Below are positions 38,026 through 46,628 of a DNA stretch of 64,000 nt, one piece after another. Position numbers and translations under genes: made by a program. The notes under the pieces were generated by a model. That model was not told where the DNA came from, made no database searches, and saw only the letters and a program-made list of their open reading frames with translations. The stretch is from Aureispira sp. CCB-QB1 (GTDB lineage Bacteria; Bacteroidota; Bacteroidia; Chitinophagales; Saprospiraceae): NCBI RefSeq assembly GCF_000724545.1, contig NZ_JHBV01000005.1:1-64000 (forward strand). Reading direction: 5' to 3'. Within the stretch, counting starts at the first letter, position 1. Every line of letters begins with the position of its first letter.

Positions 38026-38212
38026 ACTAAGTAATCGTTCAGAAAAAACTATATAAAAAACAACCTTCTTTTTGCGCTACTCTTCATCGAAACATCTTGC
38101 TTTAGCCCGCTACCACGAAGTAGCACCGCAGGTAAAGCTGCACTGTTCCTCTTCGATTAGCACTAAAAATAAGCCTATTTTTTAGCTATATTTTTTCTGC
38201 CCACTTACTTAG
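38026..38212. mobile_element. MITE-like inverted-repeat element M2
   Basis: Left end ctaagtaatcgttcagaaaa and the complement of the right end, ctaagtaagtgggcagaaaa, form an imperfect terminal inverted repeat of about 30 bp. The ends match the 66-bp element at 20454. The interior carries a repeat module (ctaccacgaagtagcaccgc, 38105-38141). Confidence 0.5.
38105..38141. repeat. Dispersed repeat copy R4
   Basis: ccgctaccacgaagtagca then ccgcaggtaaagctgc; shares the cacgaagtagca core with R1-R3 and lies inside element M2. Confidence 0.6.
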
Positions 38213-38214
38213 CT

Positions 38215-38652
38215 CTATTGTTTTTCATTTTGTTGAATAAGCCCTTCTCCACATTTTTCTATTTCATCTAATAACCACTCTATGGCTTGCTTTCTATTAT
38301 TAAAGAGTTTTGTGGGAACTATTCGTCCTGTTTCATTAGGCTTCCCTCCTGATAATTTAAAGTATAAATTGCCTACTATTTTTGCAGCAAATGAATTCAG
38401 TATCAATGCTCTTGCAACATCTCCAACCTCTACATTTTGATAATAATGGAGTAGCTCTTTCGATACATATCTATTGGGCACATTCACCAAAAAACCTCGA
38501 GACTTTCCATCAATAGCCTTTTTTACCATCATCATGTTTTCTACTGCTATTTCTAGCGTATCTGACTCTTTCCAATCCTGATTATTTACCAACTCTACAA
38601 TATCATCTTCTCTCAAAATAAACGTCATGGCTCTTGTTTTGTATTCTATCAT
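38215..38652 (-). CDS. DUF7793-like STAS-type protein in the che cluster
   Basis: 145 aa from the ATG at 38652; an upstream ATG at 38715 would start inside the repeat hairpin and add a doubtful hydrophobic stretch. The sequence has VEVGDVARALILNSFAAKIVGNLYFKLSGGKPNETG then PTKLFNNRKQAIEWLLDEI, a pattern of the small STAS/SpoIIAA-like proteins annotated as DUF7793, common in gliding Bacteroidota. The family has no established biochemistry. Its place between cheW and cheY suggests an adaptor role in this pathway. Confidence is good that it is a gene and moderate on the family. Confidence 0.72.
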   Translation of the reverse strand: MIEYKTRAMTFILREDDIVELVNNQDWKESDTLEIAVENMMMVKKAIDGKSRGFLVNVPNRYVSKELLHYYQNVEVGDVARALILNSFAAKIVGNLYFKLSGGKPNETGRIVPTKLFNNRKQAIEWLLDEIEKCGEGLIQQNEKQ

Positions 38653-38702
38653 TTTAGGACATATTTGGAGTAAAAAAATTAGGTAACAGAGCTTATTATC
38701 AA

Positions 38703-38741
38703 TAGTTAGCTGCACTCACGCAGTAGCAGCGCAGCTAACTA
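38703..38741. repeat. Dispersed repeat copy R5, hairpin
   Basis: tagttagctgc pairs with gcagctaacta around a loop containing actcacgcagtagca. Compact palindromic copy of the repeat family, located between cheW and the DUF7793-like gene; a read-through or mRNA-processing role is possible. Confidence 0.6.
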
Positions 38742-38782
38742 CTATCATTATAATATCATTAGCAATTTAATTTTTATACGTA

Positions 38783-39313
38783 TTAATAAGAAGTTTTAAC
38801 ACCTTCTGCCTCAATCAACTTAACCATATCAATCAAAATAATCATTCGATCTCCTACATTAACAACACCAACCAAACAACTTGCATCTAAAGAAGAATAC
38901 TGAATCAAAGTAGAAGCTTTATCAATATCATCAACTTCAATCGTCAACGTATTGGGCACTTCCTTGACTAGAATTCCCACTTTGAAAGCCTCGTTCTCGA
39001 CGACCAACGTATAATTTTGAGCTTCCTTAGCCTCCAAGCCATCTCCCAAGCCAAATTTTTGTTCCAAATCCATAATGGCGATGATATTGCCACGAATATT
39101 GGCAACGCCCTTGATATAAGGAGGTGTTTGAGGCATTTTAGCCACACGAGGAGTCAAAACCACCTCTTTAATTTGGTCTATCGGAAGCCCATATTCTTCT
39201 CCAGCCAATTTAAAAATAATCAACTGCATTAACTCCGACTGTTCTTTGGCTTTTTGATGATTTTCTGCCTCCCGCTTCACATCATCTATAGTATATTCTG
39301 TTTTGTCAGACAT
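38783..39313 (-). CDS. cheW: CheW coupling protein
   Basis: 176 aa. CheW fold: LMQLIIFKLAGEEYGLPIDQIKEVV (about 25-50), PQTPPYIKGVANIRGNIIAIMDLEQKFGL (about 60-88), then VVENEAFKVGILVKEVPNTLTIE and GVVNVGDRMIILIDMVKLI. The motif P-x-x-I-x-G-x-x-N-x-R-G is the receptor/CheA contact. It couples the globin receptor encoded 32 nt upstream to CheA. Confidence 0.93.
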   Translation of the reverse strand: MSDKTEYTIDDVKREAENHQKAKEQSELMQLIIFKLAGEEYGLPIDQIKEVVLTPRVAKMPQTPPYIKGVANIRGNIIAIMDLEQKFGLGDGLEAKEAQNYTLVVENEAFKVGILVKEVPNTLTIEVDDIDKASTLIQYSSLDASCLVGVVNVGDRMIILIDMVKLIEAEGVKTSY

Positions 39314-39345
39314 CTATTCTATTTTTAATCCAAGAGGAAAAAAGA

Positions 39346-41709
39346 TTATTGCAATTTAAACTTAGAAATGCTTTCTTGAAGTTGATTTGCTACATTAGCT
39401 AAGTCTTCGCTAGTAGCAGTTACTTCATTCATACCTTGACTTAGTACTTTACTAGAGCTAGCAACTTGCTCTGTTCCAGAAGCTGTTTCTTCTGCTACAA
39501 CAACAATTTTTTCTATATTTTTAGCGGTAGCATGAATAGAATCTTTTTGACCTTCGGTAGCTTCCACAATTTCTTTGGACAAGTCCAATGTTTCGTGACT
39601 TGCTTTTTCTATACTTTCAAATACTGATTGGGCTTCTTTCGAAGCTTGCATTCCACTCTTTACATTTAGCTCCATGCTATCGATTGCTTTCGAAGCAACA
39701 CTAATATCTTTTTGAATTTCGCGAATCACTTTTTCAATATCCACAGCTGATTTTTTCGAACCTTCTGCCAATTTTCTAATTTCTTCCGCTACCACGGCAA
39801 AACCACGTCCAGCATCACCAGCACGAGCCGCTTCGATGGCTGCATTTAATGCCAATAAGTTCGTTTGAGCAGCAATATCGGTGATAACACTCAAAGCACT
39901 AGCGATTTCTTCTGAACGTTCAGACAATATTTCGATAGAATCAGACGTACTGACCGCAGAGTCTTGAATTTCGTTCATACTATTAGCCACTAGCTTAATC
40001 GTAGACAAACCTTCCGAAGAGTTTTTCTGTCCTTCTAAAGCAGATTGGTTAATTAATCCAGCTTTCTTAGCCATAGTATCAACAGATTTTAGCACATTGT
40101 CCATCATTTTGCTTGCTTCGTCTGTTTGTTGTGCCTGCTGTTGGGCTCCTTCTGCCATTTGTTGAGTGGCGGAAGCTACTTCTTGAGTCGTATTCTTCAT
40201 TTCCTCCCCTTTCACTAACATTTCCTCAGCTGAAGCAGCTACTAGGTTTCCTATTTGAGAAATTTGCCCCATCAAAACATTGATACTATCAATCGCAACG
40301 TTTAGTTCATCTCCTAAATTTTTGATATCACCTTCTATAAAAGAATCGAAACGTTCTGTCAAATCTCCTTTGGCAAGCGCCCCTACAATATCGCCAATTT
40401 CCATAATAGGCATAGCCACCGACTCTAACAATAAGTTAACAGAACTTGCCAGTTCTTTCCAATCGCCAGTTGCTTTACTTGCATCCAGTCGAGCATCTAA
40501 TTTTCCTTCTTCTCCCGCCGATACAATAACCTTATTAATTTCATGCAAAAATTGCTTCTGAGGAGTTATATCGGTAGCTATTTTAACTACTTTTTCAACC
40601 TCCCCTCTTTTACCTTTAACAGGAGCATAGATTGCTTGAATCCACAAGGGTTCTCCACTCTTTTTAAACCTCTTAAAATCAGCACTTTGACTTTCCCCTG
40701 CTCTTAATTCTTCCCAAAAGCGCTTGTAATTTTCAGAATCAGCATAGCGCTGTTCCAAAAACACTTGATGATGCTCTCCTATCAAATTATCACTATCATC
40801 ATACCCAAAGAGATGTAAGAAATTAGCATTGATATCTAATATTTTTCCATAAGGATCAAATTCAATTCGAGCAAAAGAACCATCTATAGCTGTTTTTAGA
40901 TTCGCAGCTTTTAAGGCTTCTTCACGTTCCTCTGTGATATCGGTTGCAATTTTGATAATCCGAATAACAGAACCATCTCTACTTAATAATGGCGTATAAG
41001 AAGCTTGCACCCAAACAACATCACCATCTTTTGTTTTTCGCTGAAAAACACCGTGTTGTGCAATTCCATTTGCCAAATCTATCCAAAACTGTTCGTATTC
41101 ATCAGACGATTTATATTCTGTTTCAACAAAAACTGAATGATGTCTACCTACTATCTCGCTAGGATCATCATACCTCATTATAGAGGCAAAATTAGTATTG
41201 ACATCTAATATTGTTCCATCTCTGTCAAACTCGACTCTCCCAAAAGAACTATCAATCGTTTGTTGTAGTAAAGTTGTGTAATTATTTTCGTTTCCAGACA
41301 TCATATTTTGGATTTGATTTTCATCGACTTGATTAATGTTATCTATTTTATGTGAAGATAGGACATCCTCTTTGGCTTCTAATACCAAATCTATAATATT
41401 TTCAACTAGATTACTATCTATATTAGATGCATCCAGTGCCATATCCAAATGACCTATAAAAGCGTTAAAGTGAGAAACTTGAATTTCTAGGTGAGCATGG
41501 GCTCGCTGGATTTGCTCCCCCATTTTATAAGTCTCTTCTACCAACAAAACTTCTAAAAAATTGACAATTTTTTCTTTTAGCCAATCAATATTTATTGCCT
41601 CAAAAAACGGAAGTAATTCGGTGTCGTTTAGGATACGTTCATACCAACGATCAACAACCTCTACTAATACCGATTTTCCTCCAATTTCCTCTAATAGTGT
41701 GTTTTCCAT
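39346..41709 (-). CDS. Soluble chemoreceptor with truncated-haemoglobin and two PAS domains
   Basis: 787 aa from the ATG at 41709. Residues 1-115 match group I truncated haemoglobins: [60 protein letters not shown]; His71 is the likely proximal haem ligand by alignment to the family pattern. Two PAS domains follow at about 150-270 and 270-390 (both with W-V/I-Q-A.Y.P and IATDIT ends, an Aer-like arrangement). A HAMP-like segment occupies about 440-495, and the methyl-accepting signalling domain ends the protein with the hairpin tip [20 protein letters not shown]. No membrane span exists, so it is a cytoplasmic array. It probably senses O2, NO or redox and controls the CheA encoded downstream. 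Confidence 0.85.
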   Translation of the reverse strand: MENTLLEEIGGKSVLVEVVDRWYERILNDTELLPFFEAINIDWLKEKIVNFLEVLLVEETYKMGEQIQRAHAHLEIQVSHFNAFIGHLDMALDASNIDSNLVENIIDLVLEAKEDVLSSHKIDNINQVDENQIQNMMSGNENNYTTLLQQTIDSSFGRVEFDRDGTILDVNTNFASIMRYDDPSEIVGRHHSVFVETEYKSSDEYEQFWIDLANGIAQHGVFQRKTKDGDVVWVQASYTPLLSRDGSVIRIIKIATDITEEREEALKAANLKTAIDGSFARIEFDPYGKILDINANFLHLFGYDDSDNLIGEHHQVFLEQRYADSENYKRFWEELRAGESQSADFKRFKKSGEPLWIQAIYAPVKGKRGEVEKVVKIATDITPQKQFLHEINKVIVSAGEEGKLDARLDASKATGDWKELASSVNLLLESVAMPIMEIGDIVGALAKGDLTERFDSFIEGDIKNLGDELNVAIDSINVLMGQISQIGNLVAASAEEMLVKGEEMKNTTQEVASATQQMAEGAQQQAQQTDEASKMMDNVLKSVDTMAKKAGLINQSALEGQKNSSEGLSTIKLVANSMNEIQDSAVSTSDSIEILSERSEEIASALSVITDIAAQTNLLALNAAIEAARAGDAGRGFAVVAEEIRKLAEGSKKSAVDIEKVIREIQKDISVASKAIDSMELNVKSGMQASKEAQSVFESIEKASHETLDLSKEIVEATEGQKDSIHATAKNIEKIVVVAEETASGTEQVASSSKVLSQGMNEVTATSEDLANVANQLQESISKFKLQ

Positions 41710-41832
41710 AGTTATGATAGAAGAAAAGCAACTGGTAAATCTATTCAATATGATGAAATGTCCTAAGTTTCACCATGTAAAAGAGAACCCCCGTTCTTTT
41801 AGAATAGACTATACCAGTCGCACTATTACATA

Positions 41833-41863
41833 CAAATATATAATATATTATTTAAATACACAA
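41833..41863 (-). promoter_or_regulatory. Promoter for the receptor-cheW operon
   Basis: On the minus strand, TTG, 20 nt, then TATATTTG (exact TAnnTTTG box), about 125 nt before the receptor ATG. Confidence 0.5.
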
Positions 41864-42115
41864 AGAAAGACTTTATAATATCACAATGAATTATAAAAAG
41901 TCTTTAATTGACTAGTGCTCTACATTTAATTAAGTGGGAATATAATTGCCTTGTATTTTGTACAATAAAAATGTTTTAGTTATTAATTTAAGTAGGACTA
42001 AATATATAAAATATATGTTTATCAAATAATAACTACATATACAAGCTCATTCATTTTAAATATAAATAAAAAATATCGCATTCTACAACTTATCCCTATA
42101 AATTTAAGTGGGGAT

Positions 42116-42163
42116 ACCCAAACTTGTTCTTAGCTTTCAAAAAGGTTTTCTAAGTTTGGGGGT
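42116..42163. ncRNA. Extended intergenic hairpin of unknown role
   Basis: acccaaactt (42116-42125) pairs with aagtttggg and beyond (42152-42163) with a two-base bulge, and inner cttag/ctaag extends the stem. It lies downstream of the PAS kinase stop. It may be that gene's 3' structure, as no T-run directly follows on the minus strand. Confidence 0.25.
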
Positions 42164-42337
42164 ACACAAGTAAAATAAATACCTTTTTTTTAAAATAAAA
42201 AAAGCAATTTTAAATCTTAATTTTTGCTGCATCACGCCCCTATTATGAAGGTTTTTTATCAATAATTTGACCAACAATAAGCCAAAAAAAATCTAAAAAC
42301 CATGTTAACCTAATGGTCTAACTATTAAGTAATAACC

Positions 42338-44104
42338 CTAGTTAATTTCTTGAAAATTCATTTCATAATGTGTCCCTTTTTGAGTCAAATTTCGTTTAAT
42401 TTCGCCTCTAAGTTGTTTGGCTAAATTATGGATTAATTTAAGCCCTAAAGAGTTGGTTGTTTTGAAATTTACATCTCTAGAAAACCCCTTTCCATTATCG
42501 CCTATATACAGCACATAATTGGGGCGCTCTAAGGCTTCTAGACGAATATAAATAGCCCCTTTTTGATCTCCTTTTAAACCATACTTGAGTGCATTGGTAA
42601 TAATTTCATTAATCAACAACCCAAGAGGTATAGCTGTATCAATATTTAGCTTTATGTTGTTGGCTTCTATAATCCACTCAATACTATGATTCGCACCTTT
42701 CATTGACAAAATCAAATAGTGCATCAAAGCTTCCATGTATTGAGCATAACCTATGGTAAGAAAATCTTCAGACTGATACAAGGTTTCATGAATCATAGCC
42801 ATCGTATTGATCCGATATTGACTCTGCTGAAAAAGCACTTTGGTTGCCTCTTCATTGATGGTATTGGCTTGCAAACTCAGAAGACTCGTAATAACTTGTA
42901 AGTTGTTCTTAACTCTGTGATGAATTTCTTTTAGAAGCGTCTCACGTTCCTTGATAATTGTTTTAAGTTTTTGAGCTGTTTCTTTTTCATTGGTAATATC
43001 CTTGCTGTGTGAAGCATAACCAATTGGTGTTCCTGCATTATCCTTAATTAACTGTACAGACAAAAAGGCTTCAAAGGTAGTTCCATCTTTCCGCAATTGA
43101 CGAATTTCTCCTGCCCACATTCCTGTATCAAGAATGGCTTGAATAACGGCTCCTGTTGTATGGCTTTCTTGGCTATTAAATACATCCACACTTTTCCCAA
43201 TCAATTCATCTCCTTCATAACCATACAATCGATTGGCAGCAGGGTTTATATACTGTACAATTCCTTCTAAATTAGCAAATGTAATGGCATCCCAATTTTG
43301 AGAAACAATGTTTTCAAAGACACTCAAATCTTTGAGCAATACCTCTTTCTCACCAATAATTTGCTTTAGCTTTTCTTTGGTTTCTTTTTCCTTTGAAATG
43401 TCCTTACTATGTGATACATATCCAGTTGGAACCCCCATACTATCCCGAATCAACTGTACAGACAAGAAAGCATTAAACAAGCTTTTGTCTTTTTTGACTT
43501 TGACCAATTCGCCCGACCAAAAACCTGTTGCTTGCACAATTTTGCTAATTGCATCGGTTTGGTGTATTTCTTGATTGTTCAAAATAGAAACATGTCGACC
43601 AATCAATTCATTTTCATCATAACCATACAAACGATTGGTTGCTGGATTGATATATTGTATGACACCATCCAAATCTAAAAACTTGATGGAATCCCAGTTC
43701 TGAGAAACAATTCCTTCAAAAACACGCTTTTGAGACTTTAGCTCTACCTCTTGCGTACAGTCTCCTACAATCAAAAGCATATATTGTCCCCCATATTTGT
43801 CTTTATCATCTATTAGATTCAGGCGAACTCGATACCATCGCTTGCTGTTTTGGTCTGGCGAACTGTATATAATTTGATTGTTTTCTTTGGTTTCAAAAAC
43901 AGCTTTTATTTTAGCAACAACATCTATTTTTAGACCATCTGGAAAAATCTCATCAATTGCTCTACCTAAAAATTCATCTGGAGGAATCCACAGCGAACGC
44001 TCATCTGCAACCCAATATTTTTTAAATATTAATTTTGAATCGATCAAAAACACGATATCATCTAAAGACTTTAGAATAGAGTTCAATTCTATCATAACAT
44101 ACAT
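42338..44104 (-). CDS. Cytosolic PAS-PAS-PAS histidine kinase (HisKA_2 type)
   Basis: 588 aa; ATG at 44104, with an equally plausible one at 44095. Three PAS domains: about 5-120 (LDDIVFLIDSKLIF), about 125-250 (FEGIVSQNWDSIKF) and about 260-380 (FENIVSQNWDAITF). The last two are near-duplicates, sharing IQYINPA-type strands and NRLYGY. The kinase core has the HisKA_2 phospho-His in EIHHRVKNNLQVI and a HATPase_c domain (NEIITNALKYGLKG, YIGDNGKGF, NSLGLKLIHNLA). No membrane span or receiver. It likely relays a small-molecule or redox signal and could act on a response regulator elsewhere; the che cluster starts 628 nt downstream on the same strand. Confidence 0.9.
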   Translation of the reverse strand: MYVMIELNSILKSLDDIVFLIDSKLIFKKYWVADERSLWIPPDEFLGRAIDEIFPDGLKIDVVAKIKAVFETKENNQIIYSSPDQNSKRWYRVRLNLIDDKDKYGGQYMLLIVGDCTQEVELKSQKRVFEGIVSQNWDSIKFLDLDGVIQYINPATNRLYGYDENELIGRHVSILNNQEIHQTDAISKIVQATGFWSGELVKVKKDKSLFNAFLSVQLIRDSMGVPTGYVSHSKDISKEKETKEKLKQIIGEKEVLLKDLSVFENIVSQNWDAITFANLEGIVQYINPAANRLYGYEGDELIGKSVDVFNSQESHTTGAVIQAILDTGMWAGEIRQLRKDGTTFEAFLSVQLIKDNAGTPIGYASHSKDITNEKETAQKLKTIIKERETLLKEIHHRVKNNLQVITSLLSLQANTINEEATKVLFQQSQYRINTMAMIHETLYQSEDFLTIGYAQYMEALMHYLILSMKGANHSIEWIIEANNIKLNIDTAIPLGLLINEIITNALKYGLKGDQKGAIYIRLEALERPNYVLYIGDNGKGFSRDVNFKTTNSLGLKLIHNLAKQLRGEIKRNLTQKGTHYEMNFQEIN

Positions 44105-44782
44105 TTCTCATACAAACCTAAAGAAACAACTTCCTTCTAATTTCTAAAGGGGTTACCGAATACATAATATCTATACCGTAGTTTATCCAACCAAAATTAA
44201 TCTCAGAACAATCACCATTGCCACAACAAGACAAACTACCCATAAAAAAGTAGTGACCAAAAATCACAAAAACTCAAAATAAAAAATAATCTTCAAGAAC
44301 AAAGCATTTAGAGATAGTCGTCTGCATGCGCTTTTAATAATATAGATTTATTATAAATATAATAAATTTCAACTAGCATTTCCAATAATAAAATAAACTT
44401 TTAAAAATCAACTCAAAGCAAGTTTTAAAATATATTTGTTGGCAAAAAATAATAGCTCTTTGCTTCAATATCAAAAAGTCAACTTTTTTTCAAAGTATTC
44501 TTTTTTAGGTCTTTATTAATTATAATCTGCCTATTCTCCCTAATAGATTATTCAAAAGTATTGCAAATGAGTTCCACCATAGTATATGAACACAAACGAG
44601 TTAAGCATTTAGAACAAGGCATTACTGAGAGTACTTTAGCGGTTATTTTAGACACCTCTTAAAGTGAAACGTACAGTTTTATTGATAATTCTCTTTTTTA
44701 ATTCACAATAATAAAAACCCTTTTGTACATTTGTATTTTAATTAGAAAATAAACTATTCTACATAAAAAAGTTTTTTGGATT
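44105..44782. other. Intergenic region between divergent genes
   Basis: 678 AT-rich bases between the kinase and the aminotransferase. A TACATTTG box lies at 44726. A 31-codon frame at 44567-44662 has no support as a gene. Otherwise nothing recognisable. Confidence 0.5.
44726..44733 (+). promoter_or_regulatory. Candidate -7 box for the aminotransferase
   Basis: TACATTTG matches TAnnTTTG, 50 nt before the ATG. No TTG at the expected -33 distance, so moderate support only. Confidence 0.35.
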
Positions 44783-46009
44783 ATGCCAACAACATCAAAC
44801 AGAGTAGCGAATACTCCTTCTTCTCCTATTCGCCGATTGGTTCCATATGCCGAAGCGGCAAAAAAAAGAGGCGTAGAGGTATTTCATCTTAACATTGGTC
44901 AACCAGATATTATAACTCCTCAAACGGGCGTGAATGCTCTACAAGAAGCTGACTTGGGAGTCATTGCCTATTCACATTCAGCTGGTCTTATCTCTTATAG
45001 AGAAAAGCTTGTTGAGTTTTATAGTCGATACGGAGTTGCTGTTGATACAGAACAAATGATTGTAACCAACGGTGGGTCTGAAGCATTGTTATTTGCTATG
45101 CTTGCTTGTGCAGATGCAGGAGACGAAGTTATTGTTCCTGAACCTTTTTATGCGAATTACAATGGTTTTGCAAAAAGTTTAGATATCACTATTGTTCCAA
45201 TTACCGCACACATCAAGGATGGTTTTGCATTGCCAGCAATGGAGGATTTTGAAAAGAAAATTAGTCCAAAAACCAAAGCCATTTTAATTTGTAACCCTAG
45301 CAATCCTACAGGTTATTTGTATTCTGTTGAAGAATTGGAAAAACTAAGAACCATCGTAAAAAAACACGATTTGTTTTTGATTGCAGATGAAGTGTATCGC
45401 GATTTTTGCTACGAAGGACAAAAGCATACTTCTATTTTGGCATTAGAAAACATGGAAAACCATGCTATTGTTATCGACTCAATATCGAAACGTTATAGTG
45501 CTTGTGGTGCTCGAATGGGTGTTGTTCTTTCAAAAAATGAGTCGTTTATGGTAGAAGCTATGAAATTAGCGCAAGCGCGCTTGAGCCCTTCTACTTTGGC
45601 TCAAATTCTAGCAGAAGGCTTGATAGATACCCCTCAAAGTTATTTTGGAGACCTAACCAAAGAATACGACCACCGTCGACAAACCGTCATCAATCGCTTA
45701 CAAGCAATGGAGGGTGTTGTTTGTCCTAATCCTAAAGGTGCGTTTTATGCTTTTGTTAAATTCCCTGTCGATAATTGTGATAAATTCTGCCAATGGCTTT
45801 TAGAAGAGTTTGAACACAATGGCAAAACAATTATGATGGCTCCTGGAGCAGGGTTTTACAATACAGATGGATTGGGTGTACAAGAAGCTCGCATCGCTTA
45901 TGTATTAAATTCTGACGATTTGAACACGGCAATGGATTGTTTGGAAGCAGCTTTGAAGGTATATCCAGGACGTTTGGAGACCAATAAAATCGAATTGGAC
46001 GTCAACTAA
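44783..46009 (+). CDS. PLP-dependent class I/II aminotransferase
   Basis: 408 aa, fold type I. Visible hallmarks: NIGQPDI near the start, TNGGSEALLFAMLACADAGDEVIVPEPFYANY (about 91-125), ICNPSNPTGYLYS, IADEVYRDFCYEG and the Schiff-base lysine in DSISKRYSACGARMGV. The Asp of ADEVY binds the pyridine nitrogen. It probably transaminates aspartate, aromatic or related amino acids with 2-oxoglutarate; exact substrates are not visible. Followed by a terminator-like hairpin at 46024. Confidence 0.9.
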   Translation: MPTTSNRVANTPSSPIRRLVPYAEAAKKRGVEVFHLNIGQPDIITPQTGVNALQEADLGVIAYSHSAGLISYREKLVEFYSRYGVAVDTEQMIVTNGGSEALLFAMLACADAGDEVIVPEPFYANYNGFAKSLDITIVPITAHIKDGFALPAMEDFEKKISPKTKAILICNPSNPTGYLYSVEELEKLRTIVKKHDLFLIADEVYRDFCYEGQKHTSILALENMENHAIVIDSISKRYSACGARMGVVLSKNESFMVEAMKLAQARLSPSTLAQILAEGLIDTPQSYFGDLTKEYDHRRQTVINRLQAMEGVVCPNPKGAFYAFVKFPVDNCDKFCQWLLEEFEHNGKTIMMAPGAGFYNTDGLGVQEARIAYVLNSDDLNTAMDCLEAALKVYPGRLETNKIELDVN

Positions 46010-46628
46010 AAATGATTTTTACAAGAGCAGGATACGTAGCCACGTGTGCTGCTTTTTTGTTTCTAAAACGATAATAACGTATTCGTATAACGTCAAACAA
46101 CATGCAGTACTATCGTTTATTGGTGCAGTAGCAACAACAAGCAACTTTTGGGAATGCCTTGATTTTATGCTTGGCTTTTTTAATAAAAATTAAAATGTTT
46201 GGCTACTCATATACTTCATTTAAGAGATTCATTCGTTAAGATAGTGAAGTTTTTTAGGTATTAATTCACTTCTAGTCTTTAAACTTTTGTAAATTTACAG
46301 ATAATGCTGCTTTTAAGCCGCTTTAAAAATACAAATAGCACTTAAAATCAGCGTATTATTTTATAAAGAACACCTAACTAAAATTTTGTGTATTAATCAT
46401 TGAGCATAATTAATATACAGAGAAGTTTTTTTTAAGAGGATGCTATTTAGAAACAACAGACCATGCTCTTAAAAGCTTCAGAAAAAAGAAAAACTTTATT
46501 TTTAAATTTAGATTACTTTGTAGCTTTACGAAATTATGCTTAAGAAAATAAACTACCGATTTCAAAAGAGGTTTTTATTATCTTAATCATAATAACTACA
46601 AGGTCTATCACAAAAAAAAACACGACTA
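46010..46628. other. Intergenic region before PEP carboxykinase
   Basis: 619 bp, AT-rich. After the hairpin at 46024-46058 nothing coding was found. A long leader for pckA is likely, since the last 200 bases contain no box matching TAnnTTTG exactly. Confidence 0.45.
46024..46058 (+). terminator. Terminator after the aminotransferase
   Basis: agcag/ctgct outer stem with an inner acgt/acgt helix and a T-run (tttttt) directly after, beginning about 16 nt past the stop codon. Confidence 0.6.

Larger units (their letters stand above)
37828..38214. other. Intergenic region with inverted-repeat element M2
   Basis: 387 bp between the DUF7793-like gene and cheY, mostly the element at 38026-38212. 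The rest (37828-38025) is AT-rich and shows nothing else. Confidence 0.6.
41710..42337. other. Intergenic region with promoter and long hairpin
   Basis: 628 bp between the PAS kinase and the receptor. It has a promoter-like site at 41833-41863 and an extended hairpin at 42116-42163. The remainder is AT-rich with no gene. Confidence 0.55.

Noticed and set aside
38653-38715. Upstream start for the DUF7793-like gene
   Set aside because: It would start inside the R5 repeat hairpin and add a sequence unlike the rest of the protein.
44113-44120. TAGGTTTG (minus) as a promoter of the PAS kinase
   Set aside because: It lies only nine bases from the start codon, which would leave almost no leader, and no TTG lies at the expected distance.
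44567-44662. 31-codon plus-strand frame in the gap before the aminotransferase
   Set aside because: Too short, no recognisable motif, no ribosome site and no supporting neighbours.
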